From an uncultured Bacillota bacterium (GTDB taxonomy: Bacteria > Bacillota > Clostridia > Peptostreptococcales > Anaerovoracaceae), in assembly GCA_949292945.1 (NCBI GenBank), contig CASFAX010000006.1, positions 46,069-110,068 on the forward strand: a stretch of DNA of 64,000 bases. The letters are read 5' to 3'. Shown here piece after piece: positions 34,755 through 43,429 of this stretch (within the stretch, counting starts at the first letter, position 1; every line of letters starts with the position of its first letter). The translations under genes and the position numbers were made by a program. A model generated the notes under the pieces. It was given only the letters and a program-made list of their open reading frames with translations, ran no database searches and was not told where the DNA came from.

Positions 34755-35978
34755 ATGTACAATTTCGCACTAGCATTTCTCATCTGTGCCATAGCTTACA
34801 TCATAGGCGAATATGTATCGACTATTACAAAGGCATGGATACCATCCGTATTCGTTACGGCAGTAGTGCTCCTCTTAGGATACTGGACAGTAATTCCTAA
34901 GGAAGTGGTTACCGACGCAGGACTTATTCCTTTTGCAAACACCATCGGTATTTATCTCCTGATTACCCACATGGGTACCGTAATAAGCGTAAAGCAGCTC
35001 AGAGAGCAGTGGAGAACCGTAGTAATATGCCTTGCGGGACTTGCAGGTATGTGTTTAATAGGATACTTTGTGGGCTCCATCTTCATCGAGAAGGAACTCA
35101 TCATCGCAGGACTTCCTCCTCTGACAGGCGGTATCGTTGCAGCTACCACCATGCAGACAGCAGCCACGAAGGCAGGCCTTGAGGTAGCAGCAGTATTTGC
35201 CATTGCAATGTATTGCGTACAGGGTTTTGCAGGATATCCGCTCACCGCTATCTGTCTTCAGAAGTACGGACGCAGCCTTCTTAAGGACCTCCGTTCCGGA
35301 AAGACCGTTCTCACCGAGAAGCAGAAGGAAGAGATGTATAAGGTTGGAATGACCGTAGTAGTTGACGACAGCAAGACCAAGAGACTTCTTCCGAGAATTC
35401 CTGACAAGTGGAACACTCCTATAGTAATGCTTGGAAAGCTGGGACTCATAGCATACTTTGCATCCCTCCTCGGAACCGTTGTTCCTATTGCAAACCACCT
35501 GAACGGTGCAATCTGGGCGCTGCTCCTTGGTATCCTGTTCACATACATCGGATTCCTGGATACAAACCTTCTTAACAGAGCAAACTCCTACCAGATTACC
35601 ATGTTCGCTCTTATGATGTACGTATTCGACGGACTGAAAGACTGCACACCTGAAATGCTGAAATCTATCATCGGACCTATGGTTCTTCTCATCGTAATAG
35701 GTGTAGTCGGAATGGGTGTGTTCGCGTTCATAATCGCCAAGATTCTGAAGATGAACTTCTACCTTGCCTTTGCAAACGGCCTGACGGCTCTTTACGGATT
35801 CCCGTGCGACGCTATCATCACCGAGTCCACCTGCAAGGCCCTGGGTGCTAACGACGAAGAGAGAGCATACCTTATGAGCAAGATGTTCCCATCTATGATT
35901 ACGGGAGGATTTATCACAGTAACAATCACATCCGTAATTATCGCAGGAATATTTGCAGATATTCTCTTAGGCATGTAG
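34755..35978 (+). CDS. Polytopic membrane transporter of unrecognised family
   Basis: 407 residues with about ten to eleven hydrophobic helices and one hydrophilic central loop (about residues 175-220). Notable segments are PPLTGGIVAATTMQTAATKAG in the first half and LAFANGLTALYGFPCDAI in the second, a two-half layout with glycine-rich re-entrant-like stretches reminiscent of the glutamate/2-hydroxycarboxylate exchanger folds. I cannot name the family. Flanking M20 amidohydrolases on both sides suggest it imports an N-acylated amino acid or peptide that they hydrolyse (inference from context). Confidence 0.7.
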   Translation: MYNFALAFLICAIAYIIGEYVSTITKAWIPSVFVTAVVLLLGYWTVIPKEVVTDAGLIPFANTIGIYLLITHMGTVISVKQLREQWRTVVICLAGLAGMCLIGYFVGSIFIEKELIIAGLPPLTGGIVAATTMQTAATKAGLEVAAVFAIAMYCVQGFAGYPLTAICLQKYGRSLLKDLRSGKTVLTEKQKEEMYKVGMTVVVDDSKTKRLLPRIPDKWNTPIVMLGKLGLIAYFASLLGTVVPIANHLNGAIWALLLGILFTYIGFLDTNLLNRANSYQITMFALMMYVFDGLKDCTPEMLKSIIGPMVLLIVIGVVGMGVFAFIIAKILKMNFYLAFANGLTALYGFPCDAIITESTCKALGANDEERAYLMSKMFPSMITGGFITVTITSVIIAGIFADILLGM

Positions 35979-36005
35979 GCTGAATTTAAATAAAGCACGA
36001 AAATT

Positions 36006-36035
36006 AGCGGGCGCCGAGCTTTTTCCGGGCCCGCT
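36006..36035 (+). other. Intercistronic hairpin
   Basis: AGCGGGC and GCCCGCT pair, with a further CC/GG step, and no T run. It lies between the transporter and the second amidohydrolase, so it may stabilise or process the mRNA. Confidence 0.45.
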
Positions 36036-36068
36036 GAAATATGAATAAAAGTTTAAGAGGTGAGAACC

Positions 36069-37238
36069 ATGAACTACGAAGAAGTAGCAAAGAATTACAA
36101 CGAGTATCAGGTCGCCATGAGAAGATACTTCCATGAAAATCCTGAAATCAGCACGAAGGAGTACAATACCAGCAAGGTTGTAAAAGATGAGCTTACGAAG
36201 ATGGGCGTGGAATGGGTGCCTTGCGGTCTTGAGACAGGTGTTCTCGCAACGGTCAAAGGGGCAAAGCCTGGAAAGACCATTCTCTTAAGAGGAGACATGG
36301 ACGCTCTTTCCGTAACGGAGGAGTCCGGCGTTGAGTATGCCAGCAAGAACGAAGGCGTCATGCACGCCTGCGGCCACGACTGCCACATCTCAATGATGCT
36401 GACGGCAGCAAAAATCTTGAACGATCATAAGGACGAGCTCTGCGGAACCGTTAAGCTGGCCTTCCAGCCTGCTGAAGAAGTCGCTCTGGGAGCAAAATCC
36501 ATGGTGGAAAACGGCGCTATGGACGGAGTTGACGGATGCTTTGCAATCCACGTATGGTCAGATGTGGAAAGCGGTCACATTTCCTGTGATGCAGGTCCGA
36601 GAATGGCCGCCGCATATCAGTACGCCATCAATATCAAGGGCAAGGGCGGACACGGCGCAGCCCCTCATCAGTGCGTAGACGCAGCTGTAGTCGCATCTGC
36701 CATAGTAAGCGACCTTCAGACCATCGTAAGCCGTGAAATAGATCCTATGGATCCTGCCGTAGTTACCGTAGGCGTTATAAACGTAGGTGAAAGATGGAAC
36801 GTCGTTCCTGAAAAGGGCAGGATCGAGGGAACCATGAGGTGCTTCAGCGACTACCTCTGGGAAAACCTTCCTAAGATGGTGGACCGCATTGCGGAAAACG
36901 CCGCAAAAGCGTTCAGAGCCGAGGTTACGACGGAGTATGTCCGTCTGGTTCCTCCTACCAATAATAACCCTGTCATGGCCGATGTCGCAAAGAATGCGGC
37001 AAAGAAGATAATGGGCGAAGACGCTCCTGTAGCTCTGCCTGCAACCATGGGCGGCGAGGACTTTGCGTTCTTCATGGAGAAGGCTCCCGGCGCAGTAGCT
37101 CTTCTCGGCGTAAGAAACGAAGAGTGCGGAGCGATCTGGCCTCAGCATTCCAGCCATTACAGAGTGGACGAGAACGCTCTCGTAAAGGGCGCGATGCTCT
37201 ACGTTCAGACGGCAATGGATTTCAATGCCTCAAAATAA
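36069..37238 (+). CDS. M20-family amidohydrolase (second copy)
   Basis: 389 residues: FHENPEISTKEY, RGDMDALSVTEE, MHACGHDCHIS for metal binding, FQPAEEVALGA with the catalytic Glu pair, GHGAAPHQCVDA, and GGEDFAFFMEKAPG near the end. It is clearly a paralogue of the 33504 gene but quite diverged, so the two probably have different substrates. AGAGGTGAG precedes ATG 36069. The gene ends the three-gene cassette and is followed by a terminator. Confidence 0.9.
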   Translation: MNYEEVAKNYNEYQVAMRRYFHENPEISTKEYNTSKVVKDELTKMGVEWVPCGLETGVLATVKGAKPGKTILLRGDMDALSVTEESGVEYASKNEGVMHACGHDCHISMMLTAAKILNDHKDELCGTVKLAFQPAEEVALGAKSMVENGAMDGVDGCFAIHVWSDVESGHISCDAGPRMAAAYQYAINIKGKGGHGAAPHQCVDAAVVASAIVSDLQTIVSREIDPMDPAVVTVGVINVGERWNVVPEKGRIEGTMRCFSDYLWENLPKMVDRIAENAAKAFRAEVTTEYVRLVPPTNNNPVMADVAKNAAKKIMGEDAPVALPATMGGEDFAFFMEKAPGAVALLGVRNEECGAIWPQHSSHYRVDENALVKGAMLYVQTAMDFNASK

Positions 37239-37289
37239 AAAGCAAGCATAAAAGCAACCTGAAAAACCTGGGCCTTACGGTCCTGAAAC

Positions 37290-37332
37290 GAAGCCCGCCG
37301 CAGGTGGAAGCAGCCTGCCCGGCGGGTTTTGT
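37290..37332 (+). terminator. Terminator of the M20/transporter cassette
   Basis: AAGCCCGCCG pairs with CGGCGGGTTT, with an inner CAGG/CCTG, followed by TTTTGT. Confidence 0.8.
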
Positions 37333-37361
37333 AATTTATGGTAATTTACTGCATATTTTTC

Positions 37362-37390
37362 TTGAAAATTACCCTTTGAAGTGATAGACT
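37362..37390 (+). promoter_or_regulatory. Promoter of the ileS leader
   Basis: TTGAAA, 17-base spacer, TAGACT, upstream of the T-box. Confidence 0.6.
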
Positions 37391-37404
37391 AACAGGGTAC
37401 ATTG

Positions 37405-37640
37405 AAAATTAATAACGCTTCGGATTATGACGGAAGACAAAGTAGCCGCGGTCTAATATCCTTACAGAGAGGTAGTCGCATGCTGAGAGATTGCCGGTGA
37501 AACCGCAGGTGAATATCACTTCCCGAATCCGACACTTTAATGAGAGGCACCTTGACAGAGGTAAGCAACTAGGGTGGTACCGCGGTTCCTGAGAATCGTC
37601 CCTAATCACGGCGAAAGCCGGCAGATGAGGGATTTTTTTA
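37405..37640 (+). promoter_or_regulatory. T-box riboswitch, isoleucine-specific
   Basis: The hallmark AGGGTGGTACCGCGG lies at 37571-37585. Upstream is a long stem I region with GAGAG-type motifs and GTGAATATCACTTC holding an ATC isoleucine specifier codon. Downstream a terminator (TCCCT...AGGGA at 37598-37632, then seven T) competes with the antiterminator. Uncharged tRNA-Ile would pair with the specifier and T-box and allow transcription of ileS. Confidence 0.93.
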
Positions 37641-37704
37641 TTCCCTAAAATCTGCGGCGGGCCATTTTGACATAACCTATAAATTAATGAAAGGGAGAAA
37701 CTAA

Positions 37705-40700
37705 ATGTTCGAAAAGCTTTCGGAAAAACCTGTTGCAGAGGTACAGAACGAACAGGTCGAGAAATGGAAGGAAGAAGACCTTCTTAACAAGTGCGTAACG
37801 GCAAGGGAGGGAAGCCCCGAGTTCATATTCTACGAGGGACCGCCTACAGCCAACGGAAAGCCGGGAATTCACCACGTAATGGCCAGAACCCTTAAGGATT
37901 CCGTATGCCGCTATAAGACCATGAAGGGATATCAGGTGAACAGGAAGGCCGGCTGGGATACTCACGGACTTCCGGTTGAAATCGAAGTTGAAAAGCAGCT
38001 TGGAATGAGCGGCAAGCAGGATATCGAAAAGTACGGCATCAAGGAGTTCAACGAGAAGTGCCGCGAGTCCGTATTCAAGTACACAGGCATGTGGCGTGAG
38101 ATGAGCGAGAGAATGGGATATCTCGTGGACCTGGATAACCCGTACATCACATTGGACAATAACTACATAGAGACCGGCTGGTGGATTCTCAAGGAATTCT
38201 TCAAAGCCGGAAAAATCTACGAAGGACATAAGATCCTTCCTTACTGCCCTCGCTGCGGAACGGGACTTGCCTCTCACGAAGTGGCCCAGGGTTACAAGGA
38301 AGTAAAGGTAAACACTCTCGTAGCAAAGTTTAAGAGAAAGGATGCTGAAAACGAGTACTTCCTGGCATGGACCACCACACCTTGGACTCTCGCTTCCAAC
38401 ACCGTTCTCACAGTAGGCCCTGACATCGACTATATAAAGGCGAGAATGAACGAAGGCGACGAGGAAGGAAACGTGTTCTACGTTGCAAAGGCTCTCGCCG
38501 ACAAAGTCTTAGGCGAAGGAAAGTACACCGTTCTCGACGAGATGAAGGGTTCGGATCTGGAGTACGTCGAGTACGAGCAGCTTATGCCTTTTGTAAAGGC
38601 GGATAAGAAGGCGTTCTTCGTAACCTGCATGGACTACGTTTCCGTTGAAGACGGTACGGGAATAGTACACACGGCTCCTGCCTTTGGTGAAGACGACTAC
38701 CAGTGCGGAAGAAAGTACGACCTTCCTATGCTTCAGCCTGTAGACGAGAGGGGCTGCTACACGGAGACTCCGTGGAAGGGTCACTTCGTAATGGAAGAAG
38801 GCCTCGACGTAGAGATTATAAAGTGGCTGGCTTCCGAGGACAAAATCTTCTCCAAGGAAAAGATGGAGCATAACTACCCTCACTGCTGGAGATGCGGAAC
38901 ACCTCTGGTGTACTACGCAAAGCCGAGCTGGTACATAAAGATGAGCGACTTCAAGGATCAGCTGGTCGCAAACAACAACACTGTAAACTGGTTCCCTGAA
39001 TTCGTCGGAGAAAAGCGCTTCGGAAACTGGCTTGCAGAGGTCAAGGACTGGGCCATTTCCAGAACCCGTTACTGGGGAACTCCTATTCCTATCTGGCGCT
39101 GCGAGTGCGGACACCTGGAGTGCATAGGAAGCAGAGCAGAGCTGGTGGAAAAGGCTATCGAGGATATAGACGAAAGCGTGGAGCTTCACAGGCCTTACGT
39201 TGACGATATACATATAAAGTGCCCTCACTGCGGAAAGCCTATGACGAGGGTCCCTGAAGTTATGGACTGCTGGTTCGACTCAGGAGCTATGCCTTTTGCC
39301 CAGTGGCACTATCCGTTTGAGAACAAGGAGCACTTTGACGAGAAGCTCTTCCCGGCAGACTTCATCTGCGAAGGTATCGACCAGACCAGAGGATGGTTCT
39401 ACTCTCTAATGGCAATATCCACCTTTATAAAGGGAAAGGCTCCGTATAAGAACGTTCTGGTAAACGACCTGATCCTGGACAAAGACGGCAAGAAGATGAG
39501 CAAATCGAGGGGCAACACCGTTTCACCTTTTGACCTCTTTGACAAATACGGCGCAGACGCCACCAGATGGTATCTCCTTTCCGTATCCCCGGCATGGTCG
39601 CCGACGAAGTTCGACGAGGACGGCCTTAAGGACGTTGTAAGCAAATTCCTTGGAACCCTGAGGAACGTGTACAACTTCTTCGTCCTCTACTCCAACCAGG
39701 ACGACGTGGACATGTCCGAAATGAAGGTCGACTACGACAAGAGACCGGAGCTTGACAGATGGATACTCTCCAAGTACAACCGCCTCATAAGAGACGTTAC
39801 GGAGTACATGGATAACTACGATCACATGAAGACCGTAAGAGCCATAACCGAATTCGTATCCGAAGACCTCTCCAACTGGTACATCAGAAGGGCGAGAAGA
39901 AGATTCTACTCCGAGGAGATGACCGAGGATAAGATGAGCGTATACGCCACCACATACGAGGTTTTGGTGGGAACTGCTAAGCTCATAGCTCCTGTTGCTC
40001 CGTTCATTTCCGATGAAATCTACACAAAGCTTACGGGAGAGGATACGGTTCACACCGCGTACTTCCCTGAGTGCAACGAATCCCTTCTCAATGAAAAGGT
40101 GGAGGAGAGAATGGATCTGGTAAGATCCCTTGTGGCTCTGGGACGCGGAACGAGAGAAAAGGAGAGAATCAAGGTAAGACAGCCGCTTTCCGAAATCATG
40201 GTAGACGGCAAGTACAGGCCTTTGATAGAAGACCTGACAGACCTTATAAAGGAAGAGCTCAATGTTCGCGAAGTGGTATTTGCAGACAAGCTTGATGAGT
40301 TCATGAACTTCAGCCTGAAGCCTGATTTTAAGGTTGCAGGACCTGTTCTGGGCTCCAAGATAAAGCTTCTTGCAGCGGCTCTCGCAAAGGCTGATGCTGC
40401 GGCTCTCACCGCTGAGCTTGAGGAAAAGGGCAGCGTAGAGATGGATCTTGACGGCGAGAAGTTTGACGTAAAGAGAGAGTACGTCGACGTGAGAATCAGC
40501 GCAAAGGAGGGTTTTGCCGTTGCAATGGAAAACAACGTGTTCACCATCCTCGATACCACCATCACTCCTGAGCTTGCAAGAGAGGGACTGGCTAGAGAGC
40601 TCATCTCAAAGGTTCAGCAGATGCGTAAGCAGGCAGACTTCGAGATGATGGATAACATCAAAATCTTTGTCGATGCTGACGATGATGTAAAGGCAGCCAT

Positions 40701-40821
40701 AGACGTTTACGGCGACTACATCAGAAAGGAGACCCTTGCAGTTTCCATCGAAGAAAGAGACGGCCTGGAGATGTACGATCTAAACGGCCATAAGACCGGT
40801 ATCGGCGTAGAAAGGATATAA
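37705..40821 (+). CDS. ileS: Isoleucyl-tRNA synthetase, type-2 (eukaryote-like) form
   Basis: 1038 residues, longer than the usual ~920 of type-1 bacterial IleRS. The HIGH region reads FYEGPPTANGKPGIHHV rather than the type-1 GHALN pattern. An editing domain follows with TTTPWTLASNT, then KMSKS (KKMSKSRGN, about residue 597) and a C-terminal anticodon-binding region. This combination is typical of IleRS2, which in other bacteria confers natural mupirocin tolerance (inference for this strain). The gene is controlled by the T-box upstream and followed two bases later by rlmN. Confidence 0.93.
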   Translation: MFEKLSEKPVAEVQNEQVEKWKEEDLLNKCVTAREGSPEFIFYEGPPTANGKPGIHHVMARTLKDSVCRYKTMKGYQVNRKAGWDTHGLPVEIEVEKQLGMSGKQDIEKYGIKEFNEKCRESVFKYTGMWREMSERMGYLVDLDNPYITLDNNYIETGWWILKEFFKAGKIYEGHKILPYCPRCGTGLASHEVAQGYKEVKVNTLVAKFKRKDAENEYFLAWTTTPWTLASNTVLTVGPDIDYIKARMNEGDEEGNVFYVAKALADKVLGEGKYTVLDEMKGSDLEYVEYEQLMPFVKADKKAFFVTCMDYVSVEDGTGIVHTAPAFGEDDYQCGRKYDLPMLQPVDERGCYTETPWKGHFVMEEGLDVEIIKWLASEDKIFSKEKMEHNYPHCWRCGTPLVYYAKPSWYIKMSDFKDQLVANNNTVNWFPEFVGEKRFGNWLAEVKDWAISRTRYWGTPIPIWRCECGHLECIGSRAELVEKAIEDIDESVELHRPYVDDIHIKCPHCGKPMTRVPEVMDCWFDSGAMPFAQWHYPFENKEHFDEKLFPADFICEGIDQTRGWFYSLMAISTFIKGKAPYKNVLVNDLILDKDGKKMSKSRGNTVSPFDLFDKYGADATRWYLLSVSPAWSPTKFDEDGLKDVVSKFLGTLRNVYNFFVLYSNQDDVDMSEMKVDYDKRPELDRWILSKYNRLIRDVTEYMDNYDHMKTVRAITEFVSEDLSNWYIRRARRRFYSEEMTEDKMSVYATTYEVLVGTAKLIAPVAPFISDEIYTKLTGEDTVHTAYFPECNESLLNEKVEERMDLVRSLVALGRGTREKERIKVRQPLSEIMVDGKYRPLIEDLTDLIKEELNVREVVFADKLDEFMNFSLKPDFKVAGPVLGSKIKLLAAALAKADAAALTAELEEKGSVEMDLDGEKFDVKREYVDVRISAKEGFAVAMENNVFTILDTTITPELAREGLARELISKVQQMRKQADFEMMDNIKIFVDADDDVKAAIDVYGDYIRKETLAVSIEERDGLEMYDLNGHKTGIGVERI

Positions 40822-40822
40822 C

Positions 40823-41863
40823 ATGGTAGATCTGAGGAACCTGACTCTTCCGGAGATGACGGAGTTCGTAAAAAGTCTGGGGGAGCCCGCATTCAGGGCA
40901 AAGCAGGTTTTCGGCTGGATTTACAAGGGAATAACCGACTTCCGGGGGATGAAGAATCTTCCGGAAGTTTTTCGCCTGAAGCTTTCGGAGGTTTCGTATA
41001 TCGGAAGACTTGAGGCTCTGGACGAGCAGGTGTCAAAATCCGACGGAACGAGAAAATTTCTCTTCGGCCTTTCGGACGGAAACGCCGTCGAAAGCGTGTT
41101 CATGAAGTACAAATATGGCAATTCCATATGCCTTTCATCTCAGGCAGGATGCAGGATGGGCTGCCGATTTTGCGCATCTACACGTGCGGGTCTTGTGAGA
41201 AATCTGACTGCAGGAGAGATAATTTCCCAGCTTCTGGAGGCGGAAGCCCTTGCTGGAGAGAAGATAAACCACATAGTCGTAATGGGAACAGGTGAACCTT
41301 TTGATAACTACGAGAATCTCGCCAGGTTCACCCGCATCGCGACGGATTCTGCCGGCCGGGGAATGAGCATGCGAAACATCACCGTTTCCACCTGCGGCAT
41401 AGTGCCTGCCATAGAGAGGTTCGGAGAGGATTTCCCTCAGGTGAACCTGGCCGTATCCCTTCACGGCGCAACGGACGAGGTGAGAGGCTCTATGATGCCC
41501 GTAAACGAGAGATGGCCTGTAGCAGAGCTTATAGCCGCATGCAGGAGTTACACGGAAAAGACCCGCAGGCGAATCACATTCGAGTATACCCTGGTAAACG
41601 GAGTCAACGATTCGGACAGGGACGCGGAAAAGCTCTGCCGCCTTCTTCGGGGAATGCTCTGCCACGTGAACCTTATTCCCCTTAACAGAGTGGACGGTAC
41701 AGGGTTTGACACGGTGAGCAGAAAGCGGGCCGCCGAGTTTAAGGAAATCCTTGAAAAATCAGGAATCCCCGCCACGGTCAGAAGGGAGCTGGGCGCCGAC
41801 ATAGACGGAGCCTGCGGACAGCTGAGACTTAACAATATTAAGAAGAGCAAAGCCAATAACTAA
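40823..41863 (+). CDS. rlmN: 23S rRNA (adenine-2503-C2)-methyltransferase
   Basis: 346 residues of the radical-SAM RlmN family. The cluster motif CRMGCRFCAS is present, MGTGEPFDNYENL follows, and the late Cys in DIDGACGQL is the methyl-carrying cysteine. RlmN also methylates A37 of some tRNAs. It starts two bases after ileS with the ribosome site inside the end of ileS, so the two are translated from one message. Confidence 0.95.
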   Translation: MVDLRNLTLPEMTEFVKSLGEPAFRAKQVFGWIYKGITDFRGMKNLPEVFRLKLSEVSYIGRLEALDEQVSKSDGTRKFLFGLSDGNAVESVFMKYKYGNSICLSSQAGCRMGCRFCASTRAGLVRNLTAGEIISQLLEAEALAGEKINHIVVMGTGEPFDNYENLARFTRIATDSAGRGMSMRNITVSTCGIVPAIERFGEDFPQVNLAVSLHGATDEVRGSMMPVNERWPVAELIAACRSYTEKTRRRITFEYTLVNGVNDSDRDAEKLCRLLRGMLCHVNLIPLNRVDGTGFDTVSRKRAAEFKEILEKSGIPATVRRELGADIDGACGQLRLNNIKKSKANN

Positions 41864-41884
41864 CAGAAAACTCATTGAAAACAG

Positions 41885-41913
41885 TTGAATATAAAAAAAT
41901 CATAGTGTATAAT
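41885..41913 (+). promoter_or_regulatory. Promoter of the P-loop protein gene
   Basis: TTGAAT, 17-base spacer, TATAAT, 32 bases before the start. Confidence 0.8.
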
Positions 41914-41945
41914 ACCTATAAACCAAAAGAACGGAGGAAATCATC

Positions 41946-42368
41946 ATGGTCAAAATATTAGTCGGACATAAGGGTACCGGTAAAACTAAACAGATGATAG
42001 ATCTTGCTAACCAGGAGGTGGAAACCAGCAAGGGAAGCGTAATCTTCATCAATAAGAACTCCAGGCTGATGTATGATTTGAAATATAGAATCAGAGTAGT
42101 ATGCATGGAAGAGTACGAGCACATCACCAACTGCGACGAGTACATCGGATTTATTTACGGAATCATCAGTTCCGATCACGACATCGAAACCATTTACATC
42201 GACAGCATTCTTAAGCACGCGGACTTCTCACTGGGAGACATCCCTGAGTTCCTTTCCCGTCTTAAGAAGATATCCAAGAACTACGGCATGGACTTCGTAG
42301 TAAGCCTGTCCGCAGAGAAGGAAGAGATGATCGGAGTAGACTTCAGCGAATACGAAGTGTTGAACTAA
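41946..42368 (+). CDS. Small P-loop NTPase-like protein, unknown function
   Basis: 140 residues. The N-terminus KILVGHKGTGKTKQMIDLA is a good Walker A motif. A Walker-B-like TIYIDSI follows at about residue 80, and the rest is alpha/beta. It is too short for a known motor or ABC ATPase and lacks a clear sensor motif, so it may be a nucleotide-binding regulator. A strong promoter and ACGGAGG site suggest good expression. It is monocistronic, with its own terminator. I do not recognise a named family. Confidence 0.65.
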   Translation: MVKILVGHKGTGKTKQMIDLANQEVETSKGSVIFINKNSRLMYDLKYRIRVVCMEEYEHITNCDEYIGFIYGIISSDHDIETIYIDSILKHADFSLGDIPEFLSRLKKISKNYGMDFVVSLSAEKEEMIGVDFSEYEVLN

Positions 42369-42370
42369 TC

Positions 42371-42422
42371 TCAGATTTCAGAACCGGGTTCACAGTTCAG
42401 ATTTTGGAATCAGGTTCAAAGT
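42371..42422 (+). repeat. 26-bp tandem duplication
   Basis: 42371-42396 and 42397-42422 match at 21 of 26 positions (TCAGATTT..GAA.C.GGTTCA.AGT). It lies directly after the stop codon of the P-loop gene. Confidence 0.65.
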
Positions 42423-42438
42423 TCATACGCGAAAACGG

Positions 42439-42476
42439 CGCCCCCGCAGAAACGCACTGCGAGGGCGTTTCTGCTT
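42439..42476 (+). terminator. Terminator of the P-loop gene
   Basis: CGCCCCCGCAG and CTGCGAGGGCG pair with one mismatch, followed by TTTCTGCTT. Confidence 0.75.
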
Positions 42477-42507
42477 ACTTAATGATGATTGCGCCTTTTG
42501 AATCGGC

Positions 42508-42588
42508 TTCCAGCTCTTCTCGGATTCTAATTTTCCGGGCTTCCAGTTTTTCATGGATTCAAATTTCCTCAGCTTCCATTTTTTTCCT
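42508..42588 (+). repeat. 33-bp degenerate tandem repeat, about 2.4 copies
   Basis: Units at 42508-42540 and 42541-42573 share 24 of 33 positions (TTCCAG.T.TTC..GGATTC.AATTT), and a third begins at 42574 with TTCCA. Confidence 0.55.
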
Positions 42589-42995
42589 TCATCGCAAATT
42601 CGTTGATTTGCGCATCATTACGCTAACGATTTCAGCGTAAAAACTGTAGATATAATCACTTTCACGATAAAAGAAACGTTGCGCGACACGATATATCGAA
42701 GAAAGTTAGCGTAAGATTATCGCTTTCTGCGGATTTTACGATGAATTCGTTATAGATAAATTCCGTAACACAGGGAGCTTTACGATGAACAGGCAGTCTG
42801 CCCCGCCATACCGCCGCTGCGCTTTGGCTAATAGACTTCAACATGGAAACATAAAGGGCGTTTTAGGTATATCTGATATAGAAAATCTCATCTCATAACA
42901 AGAGCCGTTGAAAATATTATGCCGGTAGTTTCTGTAAACAGCACGGTAGGGAGATTGCATGACAACAGACTTTTGATGAAATCAGCAAATGCTAT

Positions 42996-43133
42996 GCAAA
43001 AGGTCAAGGCGATTTTTTACCTCCGAAGGGCATTGCTGGAAAAAGGTCGAGGAAATCGAAACTGTACCGAGGAAAAGCCTTGACCTTTTTGCTTGAAATC
43101 TAGTGTTTTATAAAATATTGCGTCGACCTTTTT
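42996..43133. repeat. Structured element related to the one at 2100-2298
   Basis: GCAAAAGGTCAAGGC (42996-43010) is matched in inverse by GCCTTGACCTTTTTGC (43077-43092), apart from one extra A. AAAAAGGTCGA (43040-43050) is matched by TCGACCTTTTT (43123-43133). The arm words and their ~40-bp spacing resemble the element near 2.1 kb, but the pairs interlock instead of nesting. Confidence 0.55.
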
Positions 43134-43152
43134 ACAGCGCTTTAATGTTTTC

Positions 43153-43217
43153 GTCAAAGTCAGTTGTCAAAATCAACCATCAAAGTCAGCTGTCAAAGTC
43201 AGCCATCAAAGCTGCTA
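43153..43217 (+). repeat. 13-bp iteron-like tandem repeats, five units
   Basis: Units start at 43153, 43166, 43179, 43192 and 43205, with consensus RTCAAAGTCAGYY. The last unit is partly degenerate. The array ends 34 bases before the -35 element of the next gene. Confidence 0.75.
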
Positions 43218-43250
43218 TAGTTGCAAGCACCACTCCTGTGCATGTTTTCG

Positions 43251-43279
43251 TTGCGCGGGCAGGAGAAATAATGTAGAAT
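43251..43279 (+). promoter_or_regulatory. Promoter of the MBL-HAD-CYTH operon
   Basis: TTGCGC, 17-base spacer, TAGAAT. It leaves a ~150-base leader before the start at 43430. Confidence 0.55.
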
Positions 43280-43295
43280 AGGTTTATCTTTAAAG

Positions 43296-43414
43296 ACAGC
43301 GCGGCGTGTAAAGCCGCACAGCAGTGCGCGGTGCGTAAATGCCATACGGCGCAGTATAAAAGCCAAGGCGCGCGGAAGACCGTACAGCTCAAAAAACAGC
43401 GCGGCGTGGAAAGC
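43296..43414 (+). repeat. 19-bp direct repeat exactly 100 bases apart in the leader
   Basis: ACAGCGCGGCGTGTAAAGC (43296-43314) recurs with one change at 43396-43414, within the leader of the MBL hydrolase gene, which otherwise holds no gene. Confidence 0.75.
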
Positions 43415-43429
43415 AAAGGGGGTGCAGAG

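Larger units (their letters stand above)
42477..43250. other. Long gene-free, repeat-rich stretch
   Basis: No frame with a start signal is seen. It holds a 33-bp degenerate tandem repeat, a structured GGTCAAGGC element and 13-bp iteron-like repeats, listed separately, and ends at the promoter of the MBL hydrolase gene. Confidence 0.7.

Noticed and set aside
42369..43429. Hidden protein genes in the 1-kb gap
   Set aside because: Both strands were read; the only frames are short or lack start signals, and the sequence is dominated by repeats.
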